In this document: positions 38,498 to 46,400 of the stretch, in pieces
Position numbering within the stretch: position 1 is the stretch's first letter
Layout of the letters: each line of letters opens with the position of its first letter
From: Polaromonas sp.
GTDB taxonomy: Bacteria; Pseudomonadota; Gammaproteobacteria; Burkholderiales; Burkholderiaceae_C
NCBI RefSeq assembly: GCF_012927455.1
Contig: NZ_JABBPE010000022.1
Span: forward strand, 1 to 64,000
Direction: 5' to 3'
DNA: 64,000 nt
Made by a program: the position numbers and the translations under genes
The notes under the pieces: generated by a model
Database searches by the model: none
Seen by the model: only the letters and a program-made list of their open reading frames with translations
Told to the model about the DNA's origin: nothing

Positions 38498-39697
38498 CTA
38501 AAGCTTGATGGTCTGCGCCCACGCGAGTGCCGCCAGATGCGCATGGTTAACATGCTCAGCGGTCATGAACAACGCATCTGCGAACTCTGACGCGCAGCCA
38601 TACTCCCGCTCGCAGGCTTCCGCGAGCGCCAAAAATGGCCCATACACGCCATCCCGCGTAACGAGGGCTTGCGCAATCGCCTCCGGTAACGTGATCTGCT
38701 TCAGGACATCCTGGACTGGAATTCCCAGAAACTGATCCAGCAACGAAAACATTCCCACGATAAACAGGTTTTCCGCTTCGCTTTTGGAAAGCAAGCCGCG
38801 ACCCAGCAATTCTGTAAATCGCCCGCGAATCATGGCCGCTTGCAGCAAGGCGGGTGAAAAACCGACCGGATTGGTCGTCGCAAGTAGTAACGACAGCCAT
38901 CGAAGAAAGGGCGTGTAACCCAACATCGCGACCGCATGGCGTAGCGACTGAATTTCCACATCTATGCCAAAGCCGGCGGAATTGATATAGCGAAGCAACC
39001 GGTACGAAAGGACTGCGTCATGCTTCAGAAGTTTTTCCAGTTCACGCACATCGGCGTTTTCCTGGACCATTTGCATCAGTTGCAAAATTAGCACCGATTG
39101 CGGACCAAGCTCTCCTGGCAGGCTCGGCTTGCGTGGAGTCGAGCAGAGATCTTTGAAGAATCCGTTCAACCCCATAGGGGCACAGGCATCGAACTCCCGC
39201 CAGCCCGCAAACTGATCCACCAACACAGAGATTTGAGGCTGTGACTGCTTGACGAGGCGGCTTATCGCAGTCAGGTCTGTATGCCTGAGGCCAAGCTCCA
39301 CGTAGGTCAAAAGCGCAAGCAAGCTCTCGTTTGATTCAAGGAAACCAAGGTCAGCATCGCACAGCCCCAAGCCAAAGCCGCGCTCGTGTAACGACCGGGC
39401 AACAGTTAAATCGATCCCATCAACCAGATCCCTCCGGTCCAGCATCAATACAGTCTCAGCGGGCGCTATGACTTGCAGGGTTTTCGCCGACACCCCGACT
39501 GGCCTTGCATCCAGAAACAGCAAGCCCAATGGCGCGCCACTGGCACGCTCAGCGACAAGTGCAAGAAGTTGATCCAGGTCGCCTTCCTCCGGCAGACCGC
39601 TGCTATTTTCCTTTTTTTGCCATGCCAGCTTGTAGCCTTTGACCTGCTGTTGAGGGCCAAGAAGGGGTATTCGGACAAGATACTTATCTTCGGACAT
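38498..39697 (-). CDS. EAL-like / HDOD domain signalling protein (YuxH type)
   Basis: 399 residues. The N-terminal 180 or so look like a degenerate EAL domain (LLFLDARPVG, LLTYVELGLRHTDLTAIS); the catalytic EAL, metal and general-base residues of c-di-GMP phosphodiesterases are not apparent, so hydrolysis is unlikely. The C-terminal half is an HDOD domain: LMQMVQENADVRELEKLLKH, LSYRLLRYINSAGFG and LRHAVAMLGYTPFLRWLSLL. Such proteins are usually signal adaptors. It lies upstream of cheR in the same direction, so a link to motility is plausible but unproven. Confidence 0.85.
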   Translation of the reverse strand: MSEDKYLVRIPLLGPQQQVKGYKLAWQKKENSSGLPEEGDLDQLLALVAERASGAPLGLLFLDARPVGVSAKTLQVIAPAETVLMLDRRDLVDGIDLTVARSLHERGFGLGLCDADLGFLESNESLLALLTYVELGLRHTDLTAISRLVKQSQPQISVLVDQFAGWREFDACAPMGLNGFFKDLCSTPRKPSLPGELGPQSVLILQLMQMVQENADVRELEKLLKHDAVLSYRLLRYINSAGFGIDVEIQSLRHAVAMLGYTPFLRWLSLLLATTNPVGFSPALLQAAMIRGRFTELLGRGLLSKSEAENLFIVGMFSLLDQFLGIPVQDVLKQITLPEAIAQALVTRDGVYGPFLALAEACEREYGCASEFADALFMTAEHVNHAHLAALAWAQTIKL

Positions 39698-40379
39698 CGA
39701 GTTTCAAAAAAAAATAGCGAGAATTAAGTTCCGTGTCGTCATTGACAAGTTACGACCGTTGACTTCACGCAGGCCGCTGAAGGAAATTACATGAGCATGC
39801 GAGACCGCGTGGTGCCTAAAGATCTCGAGCCTCTCTGCCCCTTCACCCGCGCCAAGGACGCCGAAAACCTGCAGATTTTTTTCGCCTAAATTTTCCGACT
39901 TAGACACTCAGCGTCAGATTTTTCATTTTTGATGGTACGGAATAGTTAGCGAAGTGATTGTCCAAAGAACATAGAAATCATCTTTCTTCTTTCTTAATCG
40001 GCAGCTGCACAGTGACGCATCAGTTTTGCTACCCGTGCTGACCCGTTGCCTCGGGTAAAAAATGTGGCTATCCACCAAACGCCGGCATGCCCCAGACATC
40101 GTGGTCCGGCGAAATTCCGAAATCACCAAACTGCTTGCACTGACCGGCGTGAAGGTAAAACTACTGGCGCAAGAGCCTATGTGATCGTCATCCACCAGAG
40201 CAGGCCGCGCGTGTCCACCAAGAGGTCCAGATGCGCGTCAGGTTAATTAAAGAAGCCGACGTCAAACCTGACTAATTGCTTGCCGCGCCCTGCGGACAGA
40301 GGCGCTGCGTTGTGTCGACAGAGATCTGAAGGTGAATGAAGTCCGGGTCAGGCCCAGTGGTCTGCCTGAGTCATGTAAT
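39698..40379. other. 682-bp intergenic region beside tRNA-Arg
   Basis: No gene here is recognisable. AT content is visibly higher than in neighbours around 39880-39990. One 32-codon reading frame at 39791 has a good ribosome-binding site. Short reading frames near 40060-40265 could be fragments of a decayed gene. A 6-bp hairpin (TCAGGC/GCCTGA) lies at 40348-40369, downstream of the tRNA. Confidence 0.4.
39791..39889 (+). CDS. Possible 32-residue small protein
   Basis: ATG at 39791 preceded by AAGGA at 39780-39784, a spacing of 6 bases, and a stop at 39887. The product begins MSMRDRVVPKDLEP and ends NLQIFFA, soluble and without membrane segment. I do not recognise it. The only support is the well-placed binding site; chance is a real alternative. 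Confidence 0.2.
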   Translation: MSMRDRVVPKDLEPLCPFTRAKDAENLQIFFA

Positions 40380-40455
40380 TGGTGCGGCTGGCGGGGATCG
40401 AACCCACGACCCTTGGCTTCGGAGGCCAATACTCTATCCACTGAGCTACAGCCGC
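40380..40455 (-). tRNA. tRNA-Arg (anticodon CCG)
   Basis: 76 bases on the minus strand with a full cloverleaf: acceptor GCGGCTG pairing with CAGCCGC, D arm GCTC/GAGT, anticodon stem TTGGC/GCCAA around CTCCGAA (anticodon CCG, reads CGG), T arm with GGTTCGATCC, and an encoded CCA end at 40380-40382. It stands alone. tRNA-Arg genes are common integration sites, and the adjoining region on its 3' side is unexplained. Confidence 0.97.
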
Positions 40456-40595
40456 AACGCTGAAAAATAATTTGCACCCAAGTCCGGGACGGACATAAAC
40501 CTCGGGCGGCGGAATCTGGGCGCAGGTTGGTCGCTGCACGGAGTAACTGATTCTATCAGCCAGGCTTGAGCTGCCCGACTTCGCAGACCCCCCGC

Positions 40596-40601
40596 TATAA
40601 T
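40596..40601 (+). promoter_or_regulatory. Possible -10 box for the cytochrome gene
   Basis: A perfect TATAAT 81 bases before the cytochrome start. No good -35 at 16-18 bases; TTGAGC at 40566 is too far (24 bases). It may depend on an activator. Confidence 0.35.
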
Positions 40602-40682
40602 TGAAAGTTGCCGGGCAAACAAAGCAGCAGTGCATCACTGCTGCCTAAATTGCCCCCTGAAATCCAGTTTTTTGAGGACGCC

Positions 40683-41876
40683 ATGAGCGCAAACGACCAC
40701 ACCACGGCCCACGAAGAAGCCCATACCGGCCCGATTAAAACCCCCAAGCAATTGTTGGCGGCGGTTTTTTTCTCTTTCGTCGTTCCTGTTTTCGCCATCA
40801 TCGGGCTGGTTTTTTATGTCAGCTCTGCCAACAAGCCCGAAGCGGGTGCGGCAGATACTGAAAAAGCCCTGACACAGCGCATTCAAAAAATCGGCATGGT
40901 TGAAATCCGCGATGCCAACCGCCCGCTCAAGTCCGGCGAAGACGTGTACAAGGCCCAATGTGTGGCGTGTCACGCTAGCGGCGCGGCGGGCGCCCCCAAA
41001 TTCGGCGACAGCGCCGCCTGGGCACCGCGCATCCAGACCGGTTTTGAGGCGCTCTGGAATTCGGCGCTCAAAGGCAAGGGCGCCATGTCGGCACAGGGCG
41101 GAGGCGACTTCGCTGACCTCGAAATCGGCCGCGCGGTTGTGTACCTGACGGCAGCTGCCGGTGGCAAGTTCGCCGAACCCGCAGCGCCTGCCAGCACGGC
41201 CGCCGCGCCCGCAGCAAATGCTGCACCTGCAGTTTCCGCTCCCGCAAGCCCACCGGTCGCCACAGTTGCAGCGCCAGCAGCGGCCAGCCCCGCCGCACCC
41301 GCTGTCACTGTGGCCGCCGCTGGTGCTGGCGAATCCCTTTACAAAGAGCTGTGCGTCACCTGCCATGCCACGGGTGTGGTCGGTTCCCCTAAGTTTGGCG
41401 ACAAAGCGGCTTGGGCGCCCCGCCTCAAAACCGGTCTCGATGCGCTGACTGCCAGCGTCGTCAATGGCAAAGGCGCGATGCCGGCAAAAGGCGGCTCGGT
41501 GACCGCAACCGACGCCGAGATCCGGGCCGCCGTGCTGTACATGGCGGCGGCTGCGGGTGGCAAATTTGCCGAGTCCGCAGCGCCAGCCGCTGCCGCTCCA
41601 GCAGCCCCTGTCAAGGTCGCGGCGGCGGGCGGCGGTTCTGGGGCGGGCGAGGCCTTGTACAAGCAGGCCTGCGGGACTTGCCATGCTGCGGGTATCGCCG
41701 GTTCGCCCAAGTTTGGCGACAAGGCGGCCTGGGCGCCACGCATCAAAACCGGGCTGGACACCCTGACCGCCAGCGCCATCAAGGGCAAGGGCGCCATGCC
41801 GCCCAAAGGCGGCTCGTCTGCATCCGATGCCGACATTCGTTCAGCCGTCGAGTACATGGTGGACGCCGCCAAATAA
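40683..41876 (+). CDS. Membrane-anchored c-type cytochrome with three c5-like domains
   Basis: 397 residues. One N-terminal membrane helix at about 24-46, then three haem-binding domains with CVACH (93-97), CVTCH (224-228) and CGTCH (330-334). Each is followed by GxPKFGD, AAWAPR, KGKGAMP-like and a final Y(L/M) segment, so the domains are repeats of one another, joined by Ala/Pro-rich linkers. It faces the periplasm and probably carries electrons to a terminal oxidase. The ATG at 40683 (MSANDHTT) fits the anchor. Relatives known to me have one or two such domains. Confidence 0.93.
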   Translation: MSANDHTTAHEEAHTGPIKTPKQLLAAVFFSFVVPVFAIIGLVFYVSSANKPEAGAADTEKALTQRIQKIGMVEIRDANRPLKSGEDVYKAQCVACHASGAAGAPKFGDSAAWAPRIQTGFEALWNSALKGKGAMSAQGGGDFADLEIGRAVVYLTAAAGGKFAEPAAPASTAAAPAANAAPAVSAPASPPVATVAAPAAASPAAPAVTVAAAGAGESLYKELCVTCHATGVVGSPKFGDKAAWAPRLKTGLDALTASVVNGKGAMPAKGGSVTATDAEIRAAVLYMAAAAGGKFAESAAPAAAAPAAPVKVAAAGGGSGAGEALYKQACGTCHAAGIAGSPKFGDKAAWAPRIKTGLDTLTASAIKGKGAMPPKGGSSASDADIRSAVEYMVDAAK

Positions 41877-41895
41877 GCCGCTGCAACGCGCCATC

Positions 41896-41923
41896 AAAAA
41901 GCCGGTCAATGACCGGCTTTTTT
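41896..41923. terminator. Rho-independent terminator, bidirectional
   Basis: AAAAAGCCGGTCA at 41896-41908 and its reverse complement at 41911-41923, a 13-bp stem with a 2-base loop flanked by A- and T-runs. It ends the cytochrome gene and can also stop the convergent gene at 41977-42534. Confidence 0.9.
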
Positions 41924-41937
41924 CTTAAATCAACAAC

Positions 41938-41980
41938 AAATTAGGGCTGCAGCCCAACAAATACGGGCAGAGCGTGCTAC
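41938..41980 (-). repeat. Interspersed repeat family A, degenerate copy
   Basis: On the minus strand TAGCACGCTCTGCCCGTA, then GTTGGGCTGCAGCCCTAATTT. It shares the two halves of the family but with more substitutions. It overlaps the last codon or stop of the gene at 41977. Confidence 0.5.
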
Positions 41981-42534
41981 TTTTTTTGTAGCAACTGAGG
42001 ACTTGGCACATAACCGAAAAGCGCCGGCAGATCACACGACTGCCTTGCTTCGGGCTGCCACAGGCCCTGCTCCACGGCATCGGCCGCGTGCGTCATGTCC
42101 AGTGTGTGGACCAGGCCAAAACCGAGATCGGTTTGCAGGTAGAGCCGCCCCGCTTCGTCCACCACACAGTGCTGCACGCTGGCCGGTCGGCCGGTGTGCG
42201 CGGTCACCGCAAAGGCGGGTGCCGGATCAACGCGCCAGATCAGCGGCGCGGCCTGCAGCTCCACATAGACGCGCTGCGGCCCGTTCTGAAAAAACCACTG
42301 GCCGCTCGCGTCGCTCTCGTAATTGCGGGCAATGAAGTCGATCAGCTTTTCGTGCCTGAGCAGCGAGCCCTTGCCAGGTGCGCCAGCCTCGGTTGAGGTG
42401 GCGGCAAAAGGCCCGGCGGCCTGCGCCCGGTCGTCGCGCATAAACCAGTTGCCGCGCGCGTCCAGCCCGAGCCAGCCATAGCAGTGGGGAACGTTGGGCC
42501 ACTTGGCGATGGCTTGGCGAACAATGTCATCCAT
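41977..42534 (-). CDS. Conserved protein of unknown function
   Basis: 185 residues, soluble, no signal peptide. It resembles a conserved Burkholderiales family in which WPNVPHCYGWLGLDARG, GSLLRHEKLIDFIARNY and WFFQNGPQRVYVELQA are retained; I cannot name its domain with certainty. The start MDDIVRQAIAKW at 42534 is chosen because it lies 4 bases after the stop of yheT, indicating co-transcription with it. Confidence 0.8.
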   Translation of the reverse strand: MDDIVRQAIAKWPNVPHCYGWLGLDARGNWFMRDDRAQAAGPFAATSTEAGAPGKGSLLRHEKLIDFIARNYESDASGQWFFQNGPQRVYVELQAAPLIWRVDPAPAFAVTAHTGRPASVQHCVVDEAGRLYLQTDLGFGLVHTLDMTHAADAVEQGLWQPEARQSCDLPALFGYVPSPQLLQKK

Positions 42535-42538
42535 GAGG

Positions 42539-43726
42539 CTATTTTGCGCCGCTGCTGGCAGACGTGATGGCGCCGGGGTTATGCAGCGGCGCCTCAAGCT
42601 GCGCTGCCAGAAAGGCCGTGACGGCCTCAGGCATGACACGCACTTGGCCGGGAAAGGGTTGCGACGGGAAACCCACATGGCCGCCCTGTGCCGGCTGCCA
42701 GAGGGTGACGTGGCTGCTGGTGTCACGGGCCTGCGGCAGACTGGAGGCCGGAACAAAGGGGTCGTTCAGCGCGTTCAGCACCAGGGCCGGCACGGCCACC
42801 TTGTGCAGATGCGGCTTGGCTGACGCCCGCGCCCAGTAGTCATCGGCATCTTTAAAACCGTGCACCGGGGCGGTGAACACATTGTCAAATTCATACAGAT
42901 CACGCGCCGCCAGTAGCCGCTGGCGGTCAAACAGGCCGGGATGCTGCTCCAGCTTCTGCAGCGCCTTGGGCACCATGGTCCTGAGGAACATGCGGGTGTA
43001 CACCTGCCGGTTAAAGCCCCGGCTGATGGCCCAGCCGCTGGCCGCCAGATCCAGCGGCGAGCAGACCGAGGCAAGGCCGGCAACCAGCTGCCTGGCCTCA
43101 GCGCCCGACTCGGCGGCCCAACGCATCAGCGCATTGCCACCAAGGGAAATGCCTACGGCCAGCACCGGTCCCGTGTGACGGGCGGCAAAGCGCCGCAAAA
43201 TCCAGTCGATCTCGGCGAAGTCGCCCGAGTGGTAGGCGCGCGGCGCCAGATTCAACTCGCCGGAGCAGCCGCGAAAGTGCGGCACGGCGCAGGCCCAGCC
43301 ACGGCTGCGGGCGACGTCGGCAAAGGCCTCGGCATAGTGGCTGGCCGACGAACCTTCCAGGCCGTGGAATACGACCAGCAGCGGCCGCTCTGACTGCGGC
43401 AGCCGCAGCGCCGGGCCGTCCCAAGCAAGGCCAGCGCCCTCGGGAGGCAGCGCAGCGCACGCAGTGGCAAGCGTGGGGGCATCAGGCCGCAGCGCCGGGC
43501 CGCCCCAAGCAAGGCCAGCCCCCTCGGGGGGCAGCGCAGCACACGCAGTGGCAAGCGTGGGGGCCACATCCTCCAGCCAGTCGACATCAACGAAGTCGTT
43601 GTCGGGTGTGGTCCAGCGTTCGCGCTTAAAAATCGGCGCTTGCTCCAGGAAACGGCGCGAGCGCAACGCCGCCCAGATAGTCTGCAAATTGCCGCCTGGA
43701 AGCCACCAGGGCGCTACATAATTCAT
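42539..43726 (-). CDS. yheT: YheT-type alpha/beta hydrolase with in-frame repeat insert
   Basis: 395 residues. Alpha/beta hydrolase fold: YVAPWWLPGGNLQTIWAAL at the start, HGLEGSSASHYAE, the nucleophile elbow GISLGGNALMRW, and VLNALNDPFVPAS near the acid. Residues 53-108 are two copies of a 28-residue repeat (core APTLATACAALPPEGAGLAW) that relatives lack; without it the protein would have 339 residues, essentially the length of E. coli YheT. The insert lies between the N-terminal strand and the first core strand, probably on the surface. The ATG at 43726 is chosen over a GTG four codons earlier. The substrate is unknown. Confidence 0.9.
   Translation of the reverse strand: MNYVAPWWLPGGNLQTIWAALRSRRFLEQAPIFKRERWTTPDNDFVDVDWLEDVAPTLATACAALPPEGAGLAWGGPALRPDAPTLATACAALPPEGAGLAWDGPALRLPQSERPLLVVFHGLEGSSASHYAEAFADVARSRGWACAVPHFRGCSGELNLAPRAYHSGDFAEIDWILRRFAARHTGPVLAVGISLGGNALMRWAAESGAEARQLVAGLASVCSPLDLAASGWAISRGFNRQVYTRMFLRTMVPKALQKLEQHPGLFDRQRLLAARDLYEFDNVFTAPVHGFKDADDYWARASAKPHLHKVAVPALVLNALNDPFVPASSLPQARDTSSHVTLWQPAQGGHVGFPSQPFPGQVRVMPEAVTAFLAAQLEAPLHNPGAITSASSGAK
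43403..43570 (-). repeat. Repeat family B, two tandem 84-bp units inside yheT
   Basis: Units 43403-43486 and 43487-43570 differ at about 4 positions plus their final bases. Each is 28 codons, so the reading frame is kept. On the minus strand each contains CACGCTTGCCACTGCGTG and GCTGCCTCCCGAGGGCGCTGGC-like sequence (read as CTCGGGGGGCAGCGCAGC on plus). The same element type occurs three times in the helicase gene at 48,358-50,160. Confidence 0.9.
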
Positions 43727-43741
43727 AGCTGACCACACCCG

Positions 43742-44188
43742 TCAATGAAGGACTGGCGGGGTTTCTGACACTTCCTGCATCTCGCGCGGCGTGCCCGGGC
43801 TGGCATGGTGCGCGACCATGCGCCAGCCCTGCGCTGTCTTGTGGTAAACGTTGGTGGCAATCACGTAGGCGTGGCGCGGGCCTTCCTCGGTCAGCAATTC
43901 AACGCGCTCAAGCACGTTGTGCACGCTTGAGCTCATGGCATCCACCTTGCGTACCTTTTCGGCCTGGGCCCGAATAGTGCCGTTGGAAAACATGGCGTCA
44001 AAAGTGGCGCGTATAGCCGCCGCACCCACTGCGCGCCCGCCTCCTGGGTGGACGCAAACAATGTCGTCCTCATCGGCCCAGCAGGCCATCAGCTTTTCGA
44101 GATCGCCGTTTTGCAGTGCTTCGTAAAAAGCCGCCTCTATGTCGTCGGCATTGCCGCTGCTGGCGGGAGGGACTTTCGATTTGGCCAT
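43742..44188 (-). CDS. SnoaL-like / NTF2-fold protein
   Basis: 148 residues. The helical start DDIEAAFYEALQNGDLEKLM with CWADEDDIVCVHPGG and the final HASPG fit the SnoaL/DUF4440 cone fold, which serves isomerases, hydrolases and ligand binders; the actual role is unknown. The ATG at 44188 is chosen for a family-like start, though the binding site is weak. It is 15 bases before the yheT start, so the three genes down to 41,977 may be one operon. Confidence 0.8.
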   Translation of the reverse strand: MAKSKVPPASSGNADDIEAAFYEALQNGDLEKLMACWADEDDIVCVHPGGGRAVGAAAIRATFDAMFSNGTIRAQAEKVRKVDAMSSSVHNVLERVELLTEEGPRHAYVIATNVYHKTAQGWRMVAHHASPGTPREMQEVSETPPVLH

Positions 44189-44243
44189 GGGTTCACTCAG
44201 AAGGGAGGACGCAGCGCGTCCGTTTGCTTGAATCTGCTTGTTT

Positions 44244-44800
44244 CTACTGGTGATTGTGCGCGCCATCGAGCCAGGCCTGCACCAGGCGCTGCATCGGGCT
44301 GGCCAGCCCGCGTTTCAGCGCCTCGGGCAGCGCCCCGGCGCATGGGGCATCACCAGCACCAGCGTTTGCACCCCGCAGCGCCTGAACCAGCGTGCCAGCG
44401 CCGGCAATTGCCCGGGCGCTGGCGTCCAGAGTGTGCGCTGACGCCCGTGGTGTAGCCGCGGTGGTTCAAACATGATCAGGCCGGTGTGCGCCGGCAAAGG
44501 CCTGGCCGCCCAGTCTTCTATCGCCGAGGGGCCGGTCAGCGCAATGCCGACCTGCGCTAGCCCGCTGCGCATGGTCTCGGTCGCCAGCACTTCGGTATGC
44601 GCAAACCGGCCGCTGCCCAGCAAGCGGCGAAGCACTTCGTTACCCAGCACGCCGGTGGCGCCGGCGACCAGCAGGCGCGGTTGGTCCAGCTGCTGGCCGC
44701 TTTTGGCCGGACGCAGCGCGGCCTGCAAAGCCTTCAAGGGACTTCCTGAAGAAGCGGCAAAAGATGACGCGCAAGGCGAGGATATAGGCGTGGCCGACAT
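44244..44800 (-). pseudogene. Truncated and frameshifted NAD(P)-binding protein
   Basis: The intact frame (44315-44800, 161 codons) starts MSATPISSPCASSFA and holds a Rossmann motif LLVAGATGVLGNEVLRRLL and a middle part FEPPRLHHGRQRTLWTP. It stops after MPHAPGRCPRR. One extra G in the GGGG run at about 44335 would extend it as ALPEALKRGLASPMQRLVQ to 44244, a sequence that continues the protein naturally, but the usual C-terminal half is still missing. I read it as a decaying gene; a functional short form or a sequencing error are alternatives. Confidence 0.55.
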
Positions 44801-44843
44801 GCGACTATGGTAGTGTCAAGGCTTGAATTTTGGAGACCTTTTC

Positions 44844-45443
44844 ATGACATCACGATTCTTGACTTTGACGTTTGCAGCGCTGCTCAGTTTGCTGCTCACG
44901 GGCTGCGGCTACAACGATTTTCAGCGGCTCGACGAGCAGAGCAAATCGGCCTGGTCCGAAGTACTCAATCAATACCAGCGCCGCGCCGACCTGGTTCCCA
45001 ACATCGTGGCCACGGTCAAGGGCGAAGCGGCTTTCGAGCAGGACACGCTGACCAAGGTGATTGAGGCGCGCGCCAAGGCCACGTCGATTCAGGTGACGCC
45101 CGAAACGCTGAACGACCCGGCCGCTTTCAGCAAGTTCCAGGCGGCGCAGGGCGAGCTGGGCAGCGCCTTGAGCCGGCTGATGGTGGTGAGCGAACGCTAT
45201 CCCGACCTGAAAGCGAACCTGGGGTTCCGCGATTTGCGGGTGCAGCTTGAAGGCACCGAAAACCGCATCACCGTGGCGCGCAACCGCTTCATCCAGACGG
45301 TGCAAGACTACAACGTGCTGACGCGCAGCTTTCCCAACAACCTGACGGCCATGGTGTTCGGCTACAAGGTCAAGCCCAACTTTGCCGTGGCCAACGAAGC
45401 GCAGATTTCCACGCCGCCAACGGTTGATTTCAACAAGAAATAA
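44844..45443 (+). CDS. lemA: LemA family lipoprotein
   Basis: 199 residues. A signal with lipobox LLLTGC (Cys at about residue 20) is followed by YNDFQRLDEQSKSAWSEVLN, QYQRRADLVPNIVATVKGEA and ENRITVARNRFIQTVQDYNV, the LemA signature. The protein is a helical, membrane-attached domain of unclear function. The ATG at 44844 has TTGGAG upstream. It begins a unit with two TPM-domain genes. Confidence 0.95.
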   Translation: MTSRFLTLTFAALLSLLLTGCGYNDFQRLDEQSKSAWSEVLNQYQRRADLVPNIVATVKGEAAFEQDTLTKVIEARAKATSIQVTPETLNDPAAFSKFQAAQGELGSALSRLMVVSERYPDLKANLGFRDLRVQLEGTENRITVARNRFIQTVQDYNVLTRSFPNNLTAMVFGYKVKPNFAVANEAQISTPPTVDFNKK

Positions 45444-45447
45444 TCCC

Positions 45448-46395
45448 TTGTCACCCCACACCGTGCGCAGTTTTTTGCAAACTTTGCTGCCGGGCAGACG
45501 GCTGCTAGCGGCCCTTCTGATGGCGCTCTGGCTGCCGGTCGGGTGGGCGCAGGGCGTGCTGCCGGTTCCGCCGTTGACCGCCCGTGTCATGGACAGCACC
45601 GCCACCCTTAACACCGCACAGCTGGCTGCGCTGGATGCCAAGCTGGCGGCGTTTGAAAAGGCTAGAGGCGCGCAGCTGGTGATGCTGATGGTGCCGACGA
45701 CCCAGCCCGAAGACATTGCCGCTTATGCGCAGCGAATCGGCGACAGCTGGAAAATTGGCCGCAAGGATATTGGCGACGGCTTGCTGCTGGTGGTGGCCAA
45801 AAACGACCGCACCGTCCGCATCGAAACCACCAAGACGCTGGAAGGCGCAATTCCCGACCTGGCAGCCAAACAGATCATCGACAACGCCATTACCCCGCGC
45901 TTTAAACAAGGCGACTTTGCCGGCGGACTCGATGCTGGCGCCGACCAGATCATGGCGCGCATCAGCGGCGAAAACCTGCCGATTCCGCAGCAAAGTGGTT
46001 CCAGTCGCCGTAGCAGCAGCGGCGGCGGCGGCGGCTTTGACTGGACCACGCTGGCGGTATTTTTGTTTTTTGCCGTACCAATAGGCGGCCGCGTGCTGTC
46101 CAGCGTGCTGGGCCGCAAGCTCGGCTCGGTCGCCACCGGCGGCGCCGTCGGCTTCCTGGCCTGGCTGTTCACCAGCAGCTTGCTGATTGGCGGTATCGCC
46201 GCGCTGGCGGGCCTGGTGTTCGCGCTGATTTCCGGACTGAGCGGCTTGGCCGGCATGGGCCGCGGTCGCTCGTCGGGTTGGGGCGGGCCCGGCGGATTCG
46301 GCGGTGGTGGCGGGTTTGGTGGCGGCGGTGGGGGCGGCTTCGGCAGCGGCGGGGGTGGCAATTTCGGCGGCGGCGGCGCCTCGGGTAACTGGTAA
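45448..46395 (+). CDS. TPM-domain membrane protein (YgcG type)
   Basis: About 315 residues. Signal peptide (LLAALLMALWLPVGWAQG), a periplasmic TPM domain (RVMDSTATLNTAQLAALDAK, GAQLVMLMVPTTQPEDIAAY, KDIGDGLLLVVAKNDRTVRI), one or two membrane helices near 205-270 and a Gly/Phe-rich tail ending GASGNW. It is usual beside LemA. The start is unsure: TTG at 45448 or GTG at 45463; neither has a good binding site, so coupling to lemA, which ends 4 bases before, is likely. Confidence 0.9.
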   Translation: MSPHTVRSFLQTLLPGRRLLAALLMALWLPVGWAQGVLPVPPLTARVMDSTATLNTAQLAALDAKLAAFEKARGAQLVMLMVPTTQPEDIAAYAQRIGDSWKIGRKDIGDGLLLVVAKNDRTVRIETTKTLEGAIPDLAAKQIIDNAITPRFKQGDFAGGLDAGADQIMARISGENLPIPQQSGSSRRSSSGGGGGFDWTTLAVFLFFAVPIGGRVLSSVLGRKLGSVATGGAVGFLAWLFTSSLLIGGIAALAGLVFALISGLSGLAGMGRGRSSGWGGPGGFGGGGGFGGGGGGGFGSGGGGNFGGGGASGNW

Positions 46396-46400
46396 GCGCG

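Noticed and set aside
39995..40002. Minus-strand GCCGATTA as a sigma-28 -10 box
   Set aside because: No -35 match at the right spacing, and the nearest minus-strand gene start is 300 bases away.
40046..40265. Fragments of a transposase or integrase near tRNA-Arg
   Set aside because: Short frames exist, but none shows a motif of those families; I could not support a name.
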